Below, piece by piece: positions 5,780 through 9,788 of a stretch of 9,788 nucleotides of DNA. The position numbers were made by a program, and so were the translations under genes. Numbering within the stretch: the stretch's first letter is position 1; the number at the start of each line of letters is the position of its first letter. Origin of the DNA: Vicinamibacteria bacterium (GTDB lineage: Bacteria > Acidobacteriota > Vicinamibacteria > Vicinamibacterales > UBA2999); NCBI GenBank assembly GCA_025938035.1, contig JAICQE010000166.1, positions 1 to 9,788 on the forward strand, given 5' to 3'. The notes under the pieces were generated by a model. The model did not search any database. It was not told the DNA's origin and was given only the letters and a program-made list of their open reading frames with translations.

Positions 5780-7531
5780 GTGTTCGTGCGGATTTTGTCT
5801 ACTGCGTTCCTGGTGAGCGCGCTCGCGGCCACGCCCGCCGCGGCGCAGGCACAGCAAGGCGGCGGCAAAAGCACTACAACCACCACCACATCAGGCCCGG
5901 TCGTCACGTCGGACGAGGTTGTCCTGGAAGGGGACACGACTCCGCGTCCCGCCCTTCCGACGATCAACGGCGACACGGGTCTGTGGTTCGTTCCCACGGC
6001 GGAAACGATGCCGGCGGGAAAGTGGTCCTTCAGCGTGTTTCGCGCCAACTACGATCGCAAGCAGGGGTTGACCGACGTCAATCAGATCGGCGTGACAGGC
6101 GCGATCGGCATCGCTGACCGGTTCGAGTTGTTCGGATCGTGGCGAATGGTTCGCTTGGACCGTGACGTACAGCCGGTGTTCGGGGCCGACCCGACATTCG
6201 GAGGCGTGTCGCAGGAATTCCCGTACATGCGGCGGGGCTGGTCGAAAAATCTCGGCGGTCCGCTCATCGTCGGCGGCAAGTGGAGCGCCCTGCAGCAGGG
6301 GCGCGGCGACGCGATGAGTCTCGCGCCGCGTGTCATGGTGAAGTTCCCGACCGGTGCGAGCTGGTCGAGCACCAACGACTGGGACGGTCACGTCGAGCTC
6401 GTCGGCAGCCGTGAATTCGCTCGCTCCACCGAGCTGACCGGTGTCGTCGGCGGCGTCCTACGTGGCGACCCCGAGGGCTTCAGGGTCTCGGATGGCATCT
6501 CGTGGGGCCTCGGCGCCACATTCCCCTCGCGCTCGCAGTTCCGGGCGCTGCTCGAGTGGAACGGCGAGTTCGTCATCAAGGACAACACGCAGGTCCTGAA
6601 CCCGCCATACGTGGCCGAAGACAACAGCATCGCGCCGGTCCTCAGCCCGATTCACGACTGGACGACGTTCAAGTTCGGCGGCGTCTGGCAGGCGAAGAGC
6701 GGCTGGTTCGTGCACGCCGGTGGCAACTACAGCCCGGGCACTCAGGGGCGTATCGTTGCCGGCAACGACATCGAGCACAGCCCGTGGGGGCTCGACCTCC
6801 GGGTCGGCTTCCATCCCGGTGTCACGCCGCCGCGCCAGCGCGTGCGCCGCATAAGGGAGACGACCACGATCACCAACACCGTGACCGTGACGCAGCCCGC
6901 ACCACCGGCACCCGCACCGAACCGCCCGCCGACCGCGCGGATTCAGTGCGACCCGAGTGTGCTGGAACCGGGCCAGACGGCGAAGTGCGCCGCGCAGGCG
7001 ACGGATCCGGAAGGCGGCCCGCTGACCTATCGCTGGACTGCGACGGCTGGGAACGTCAGCCCCAACGACGCGCCGAACACGACGTTCACCGCGCCGCAGA
7101 ACGAAGGTCCGGTCACCGTGACGGTCACCGTGACCGACAACGCGAAGAACGAGACCACGGCGACGGCGGGTTTGCTCGTCCAGCGGCGGACGGTAATCGA
7201 GTTCGAAGACGTCCACTTCGACTTCGACAGGTTCAACCTGCGGCCGGACGCGCTGAAGATCCTCGACGACGCGATCGCCAAGCTGCAGGCGAACCCGAGC
7301 ATCAACGTGACCATCGAAGGTCACGCCGACAGCGTCGGGACGCAGCAGTACAACCTCGCGCTGGGTGAGCGCCGCGCCAACTCCGCGCGCGACTACCTGG
7401 TGATGCGGGGAATCAGTCCGGCGCGTCTGCGGACGGTGAGCTACGGCGAAGATCGTCCGATCGACACGAACGAGACCGCGGCGGGCCGCGCACGCAACCG
7501 GCGCGCGCATCTCGCGATCATCATGCAGTAG
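5780..7531 (+). CDS. OmpA-family outer-membrane protein with barrel-like region and PKD/Ig-like domain
   Basis: A 583-aa exported protein that should tie the outer membrane to peptidoglycan. Residues 1-24 are a Sec signal peptide (VFVRILSTAFLVSALAATPAAAQA). A Thr-rich stretch (32-37) follows, then a region of about 60-345 with alternating aromatic and glycine-rich strands (GLWFVPTAETMPAGKW, RFELFGSWRMVRL, WFVHAGGNYSPG), probably a beta-barrel. A Thr/Pro linker (360-383) leads to a PKD/Ig-like domain (384-468) with C390 and C403. Residues 472-583 are a complete OmpA/Pal domain: FDFDRFNLRPDA, GHADSVG, YNLALGERRANSARDYL and YGEDRP. The diaminopimelate-binding pair is present as D517 and R532. 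The GTG start has AGAGG 5 nt upstream. The gene ends at a strong terminator. The OmpA domain is certain; the barrel assignment is inferred from strand pattern. Confidence 0.92.
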   Translation: MFVRILSTAFLVSALAATPAAAQAQQGGGKSTTTTTTSGPVVTSDEVVLEGDTTPRPALPTINGDTGLWFVPTAETMPAGKWSFSVFRANYDRKQGLTDVNQIGVTGAIGIADRFELFGSWRMVRLDRDVQPVFGADPTFGGVSQEFPYMRRGWSKNLGGPLIVGGKWSALQQGRGDAMSLAPRVMVKFPTGASWSSTNDWDGHVELVGSREFARSTELTGVVGGVLRGDPEGFRVSDGISWGLGATFPSRSQFRALLEWNGEFVIKDNTQVLNPPYVAEDNSIAPVLSPIHDWTTFKFGGVWQAKSGWFVHAGGNYSPGTQGRIVAGNDIEHSPWGLDLRVGFHPGVTPPRQRVRRIRETTTITNTVTVTQPAPPAPAPNRPPTARIQCDPSVLEPGQTAKCAAQATDPEGGPLTYRWTATAGNVSPNDAPNTTFTAPQNEGPVTVTVTVTDNAKNETTATAGLLVQRRTVIEFEDVHFDFDRFNLRPDALKILDDAIAKLQANPSINVTIEGHADSVGTQQYNLALGERRANSARDYLVMRGISPARLRTVSYGEDRPIDTNETAAGRARNRRAHLAIIMQ

Positions 7532-7534
7532 GGG

Positions 7535-7565
7535 CAGGCCTCAGGAATCAGGCCACAGGCCTCAG
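7535..7565 (-). repeat. Palindrome-rich repeat, copy A (inverted)
   Basis: The complement of 7535-7551 reads CTGATTCCTGAGGCCTG, identical over 17 nt to copy C at 7904-7920. CAGGCCTCAG occurs twice as a direct repeat within this copy (7535-7544 and 7556-7565). It lies between the OmpA stop and its terminator. Confidence 0.75.
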
Positions 7566-7574
7566 ACTGGTCAA

Positions 7575-7608
7575 GGCCCAAGGCGTCAACGCCTTGGGCC
7601 GTTTTTTT
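7575..7608 (+). terminator. Intrinsic terminator of the OmpA-family gene
   Basis: GGCCCAAGGCG (7575-7585) and CGCCTTGGGCC (7590-7600) form a perfect 11-bp stem with TCAA loop, followed by G and seven Ts (7602-7608). This is a textbook rho-independent terminator 43 bp after the stop codon. It should separate the OmpA transcript from the downstream genes. Confidence 0.95.
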
Positions 7609-7614
7609 GTACTC

Positions 7615-7657
7615 GCCTGATTCCGGCTGAGGCCTGAGCCCTCCGGCCTGATTCCTG
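7615..7657 (+). repeat. Palindrome-rich repeat, copy B
   Basis: Contains CTGATTCC, then GGC, then TGAGGCCTGAGCCCT (7617-7642), matching copy C except for the 3-nt insertion, followed by a second half GGCCTGATTCCTG (7645-7657). Its parts are inverted relative to copy A on the other side of the terminator. Confidence 0.75.
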
Positions 7658-7672
7658 CTTCTTGAGTCAGGC

Positions 7673-7876
7673 ATGAAGTACTTGAAACTCTACCTCGTCG
7701 GTTACTTCGTCCTGTTGATCGGCGCTGGTCTCGCGTTGTGGCAGGCCGGCGTCCTCGATGACATCCCGGGAATCTGGCTCGCCATCGGCGCCATTGTCGC
7801 GATCGGCTTCGGGATCATGCTCGCGGTGGCGTCAACGCCACGCGCCGTGACCACGACCACTACGCGCGATGTCTAG
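7673..7876 (+). CDS. Small two-helix membrane protein, function unknown
   Basis: A 67-aa hydrophobic protein I do not recognise. Residues 1-27 (KYLKLYLVGYFVLLIGAGLALW) form one likely transmembrane helix. A short polar turn with Pro (GVLDDIPG) separates it from a second helix at about 34-54 (WLAIGAIVAIGFGIMLAVAS). The tail is TPRAVTTTTTRDV. The architecture is a plausible helical hairpin in the inner membrane with both ends on the same side, cytoplasmic by the Lys residues at the N-terminus. The ATG at 7673 has only a weak AGG close upstream. The gene is isolated: it lies after the OmpA terminator and between repeat copies B and C, 91 bp before the Omp85 gene. The amphipathic layout and plus-strand context favour a real gene over chance, but it could have been carried in with the repeats. 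Confidence 0.65.
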   Translation: MKYLKLYLVGYFVLLIGAGLALWQAGVLDDIPGIWLAIGAIVAIGFGIMLAVASTPRAVTTTTTRDV

Positions 7877-7897
7877 CCGCTGACTCATCCCTTGCTC

Positions 7898-7930
7898 GGG
7901 CCTCTGATTCCTGAGGCCTGAGCCCTGAAG
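7898..7930 (+). repeat. Palindrome-rich repeat, copy C
   Basis: Contains CTGATTCCTGAGGCCTG (7904-7920) followed by AGCCCTGAAG. It is in direct orientation to copy B and inverted to copy A. It sits between the small membrane-protein gene and the Omp85 gene and abuts the self-complementary AAGCCGGCTT (7928-7937). Confidence 0.75.
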
Positions 7931-7941
7931 CCGGCTTGGCA

Positions 7942-7965
7942 CGGCCTGTGTTTCTGCACAGGTCG
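7942..7965 (+). promoter_or_regulatory. Hairpin that would hide the ribosome binding site of the Omp85-family gene
   Basis: CGGCCTGTG (7942-7950) pairs with CACAGGTCG (7957-7965) in a 9-bp stem with one G-U pair and a 6-nt loop. The only Shine-Dalgarno candidate, AGG (7960-7962), lies in the 3' arm, 5 nt before the ATG at 7968. Opening of the stem could therefore control translation. No T-run follows, which argues against a terminator. Confidence 0.45.
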
Positions 7966-7967
7966 GC

Positions 7968-9788
7968 ATGACCCGGTACCGCGCCGCCTTCCTCTTATTG
8001 GTCCTCGTGGGTGTCACCTGTGTCGCGGGCTGCCGCGAGGAAGGGGACATCCAGATCTCCGGGCTCCACTTCAATGGCGTCGACCAAGTCGACAAGGGCG
8101 CGCTGACCAGCGCGCTGCAGACAAAGCAAGGATCGTGGATCCCGTGGAGCCGCAAGCGGTACTTCGATCGGCGCGCCTTCGAAGCGGATCTCAAACGGAT
8201 TGAGGCCTTCTACCGCGACCGTGGTTTCCCGGACGCGCGCGTCCGTTCATTCGACGTCCGTCTCAACGAGGCGCAGGACAAGGTCGACGTCACCGTCGAC
8301 ATCGTCGAAGGTGAACCGATTCGCGTCGACGCGATCGAGATCCGTGGATTCGACGTGCTGCCGGCGGATCGGCAAGGCGAACTGCGGGACACGCTGCCGC
8401 TCCAGCCTGGCCGTCCGCTCGATCGGCAGCTCACCACCGCGTCGCGCGAGCGCGTGCTCAATGCCCTGCGCGACGACGGGTATCCGTATGCCGAAGTGAC
8501 GGTGGAGGAAGCCGAGGCCGGCCCGCGGCTGCGCCGGCTGACGTTCGCGGCGACACCGGGCGTGCTCGCGCGGTTCGGCGAAATCGATATCAGAGGATTC
8601 GCGAGCGTGAGCGAGCACGTCATCCGCAGGCAGCTGACGTTCAAGCCCGGGGATCGATTCACGCGGCGCGAACTGCGCGAGAGCCAGCGGAAGCTCTACG
8701 GGCTCGAACTGTTCGAGTTCGTCAACGTGGAGCCGCTCGAGGAACCGGTGCTGATGAACGAGGACGTGCCGGTCCGAATCACCGTCGCGGAAGGCAAGCA
8801 TCAGAAGGTCACGACCGGCGTCGGCTACGGCACCGAGGAACAGGCGCGCGCGCGCGTCCGCTGGGACCATCGCAACGTGTTCGGCGGCGCGCAGCAGGCC
8901 GGCGTGGAAGCGAAATGGTCGTCGCTCGACCGAGGCGTCCGCGTCGATTACCGCGAGCCATTCTTCCTGTCCTCGCGTCTCTCTCTCAACTTCGACGGCC
9001 AGGCGTGGCAGGCCAGGGAGCCGGTCTACGACAGCAAGCAGTTGGGCGGTCGCGTCATCCTGCGCTACCAGCCCAACCAGCAGAGCTTCTGGACGATCAG
9101 TTTCGTCAACGAGCGGCAGGAGAGCACCATCGATCCCGCGGCGCTCGAGGATCCGACGATTCGCGATGACTTGATCGCGCTCGGCCTCGATCCGACCACG
9201 GGCGGATCACGAGGCACGCTGTCGGGCGTCGCGTTCGACATCTCACGCAACACGACCGACAGCCTGCTCAATGCAACCAGCGGCTACGTCCTGACCGGGC
9301 ACCTCGAACAGGCCGGCAGACTGATGTGGGGCAGTTACAACTTCTGGTCCGCGTCGGCCGAGGCGCGCCATTTTCTGACCCTCCGGCGACGGGTGACTGT
9401 CGCGAACCGCTTACGCATCGGCTCCATCGTCCCGACGGCGAACGACGAGGCGAACGTGCCGTTCTACCGCCGCTTCTTCCTGGGGGGATCGTCGAGCATT
9501 CGCGGCTGGGGGCGCTTCGACGTCAGTCCGCTGTCCGAGGGGTTCCCGATCGGTGGACTGTCGATGCTCGAGGGCTCGGCGGAGACGCGTTTTCAGCTGA
9601 AAGGAAAGTTCGGCGCCGTCGCGTTCTTTGATTTCGGCAACGTCTGGCGCGAGGCGAAGAACTTCGACCTTGGCGATCTGCGCTTCGCCGTCGGCCCCGG
9701 TCTCCGCTATCAGACGCCGATCGGACCGGCGCGTTTCGACGTCGGCTACCAGCTCAATCCGATCGAAGGACTGCTGATCGACGGCGAA
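7968..9788 (+). CDS. Omp85-superfamily (BamA/TamA-like) outer-membrane protein, partial at 3' end
   Basis: 607 residues are visible and the gene runs off the window just before its C-terminal beta-signal. Such proteins fold or insert outer-membrane proteins. The N-terminus MTRYRAAFLLLVLVGVTCVAGC ends in a lipobox (V-A-G-C22), suggesting a lipoprotein signal peptide. Three POTRA-like repeats follow at about 27-115 (GLHFNGV, AFYRDRGFPDARV), 118-200 (IEIRGFDVLP, LRDDGYPYAEV) and 203-275 (IDIRGFASVSEHVIRRQL, LYGLELFEFVNV). The barrel starts near 280 (TTGVGYGTEEQARARVRWDH). It carries the superfamily loop motif IRGW (R512-G513-W514) and the late strands FFDFGNVW and GPGLRYQTPIGPARFDVGY. Three POTRAs fit TamA better than five-POTRA BamA. 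A TamB-like gene might follow outside the window, which is speculation. The start is ATG at 7968 with AGG 5 nt upstream inside a hairpin. Superfamily assignment is very secure; BamA versus TamA is not settled. Confidence 0.93.
   Translation, partial: MTRYRAAFLLLVLVGVTCVAGCREEGDIQISGLHFNGVDQVDKGALTSALQTKQGSWIPWSRKRYFDRRAFEADLKRIEAFYRDRGFPDARVRSFDVRLNEAQDKVDVTVDIVEGEPIRVDAIEIRGFDVLPADRQGELRDTLPLQPGRPLDRQLTTASRERVLNALRDDGYPYAEVTVEEAEAGPRLRRLTFAATPGVLARFGEIDIRGFASVSEHVIRRQLTFKPGDRFTRRELRESQRKLYGLELFEFVNVEPLEEPVLMNEDVPVRITVAEGKHQKVTTGVGYGTEEQARARVRWDHRNVFGGAQQAGVEAKWSSLDRGVRVDYREPFFLSSRLSLNFDGQAWQAREPVYDSKQLGGRVILRYQPNQQSFWTISFVNERQESTIDPAALEDPTIRDDLIALGLDPTTGGSRGTLSGVAFDISRNTTDSLLNATSGYVLTGHLEQAGRLMWGSYNFWSASAEARHFLTLRRRVTVANRLRIGSIVPTANDEANVPFYRRFFLGGSSSIRGWGRFDVSPLSEGFPIGGLSMLEGSAETRFQLKGKFGAVAFFDFGNVWREAKNFDLGDLRFAVGPGLRYQTPIGPARFDVGYQLNPIEGLLIDGE

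Noticed and set aside
7120..7143. Short tandem-looking GTGACGGTCACCGTGACC sequence
   Set aside because: It encodes the alternating Val-Thr strand of the PKD/Ig-like domain, and codon repetition explains it.
6458..7510. Long minus-strand open frame of 350 codons opposite the OmpA gene
   Set aside because: Its composition (Arg, Val and Asp blocks without hydrophobic core) and its position antisense to a clearly real OmpA domain mark it as a shadow.

Overview
This is a 9.8-kb stretch of GC-rich chromosome. Gene content and protein style suggest Acidobacteriota, plausibly class Vicinamibacteria: a CCAEP-tail radical SAM protein, a LigD starting with its phosphoesterase domain, a YggX protein with an N-terminal extension, and an OmpA protein carrying a PKD/Ig-like domain. 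This placement is inference from protein character; there is no rRNA or other marker gene here. I see no tRNA, insertion sequence, phage gene or CRISPR array.

Layout. On the minus strand at the left are the 5' part of a ligD-type gene (N-terminal 3'-phosphoesterase domain, cut by the window edge) and, 4 bp upstream of it, a POT/PTR2 proton-coupled peptide transporter. Divergent from the transporter, across about 100 bp, is a two-gene plus-strand operon. It encodes a radical SAM enzyme ending in the CCAEP tail and, with a 4-bp GTGA overlap, an ATP-grasp ligase resembling L-amino-acid ligases. A convergent minus-strand yggX gene (Fe(II)-trafficking / oxidative damage protection) follows. After an AT-richer intergenic region with hairpins and an 11-bp-spaced direct repeat come three envelope or stress genes on the plus strand plus one small one. 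These are a KGG-repeat stress protein, a secreted OmpA/PKD protein ending in a strong intrinsic terminator, a 67-aa two-helix membrane protein, and a POTRA/Omp85 (BamA/TamA-like) outer-membrane protein that runs off the right edge.

How they may work together. The radical SAM and ATP-grasp genes are almost certainly one translationally coupled unit, and they are the best candidate here for an undescribed pathway. The pairing suggests a radical modification plus ATP-driven amide bond formation on an amino acid or small peptide. The divergent peptide transporter could supply or move such a product, but that link is only positional. The right half is envelope biogenesis: a peptidoglycan-anchoring OmpA protein and an Omp85 assembly factor with an apparent lipoprotein signal. 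Between them lie three copies of a short palindrome-rich repeat (CTGATTCCTGAGGCCTG core), two of which nest symmetrically around the ompA terminator. There is no gene-free stretch over 300 bases; the longest (5217-5468) is described as regulatory sequence.
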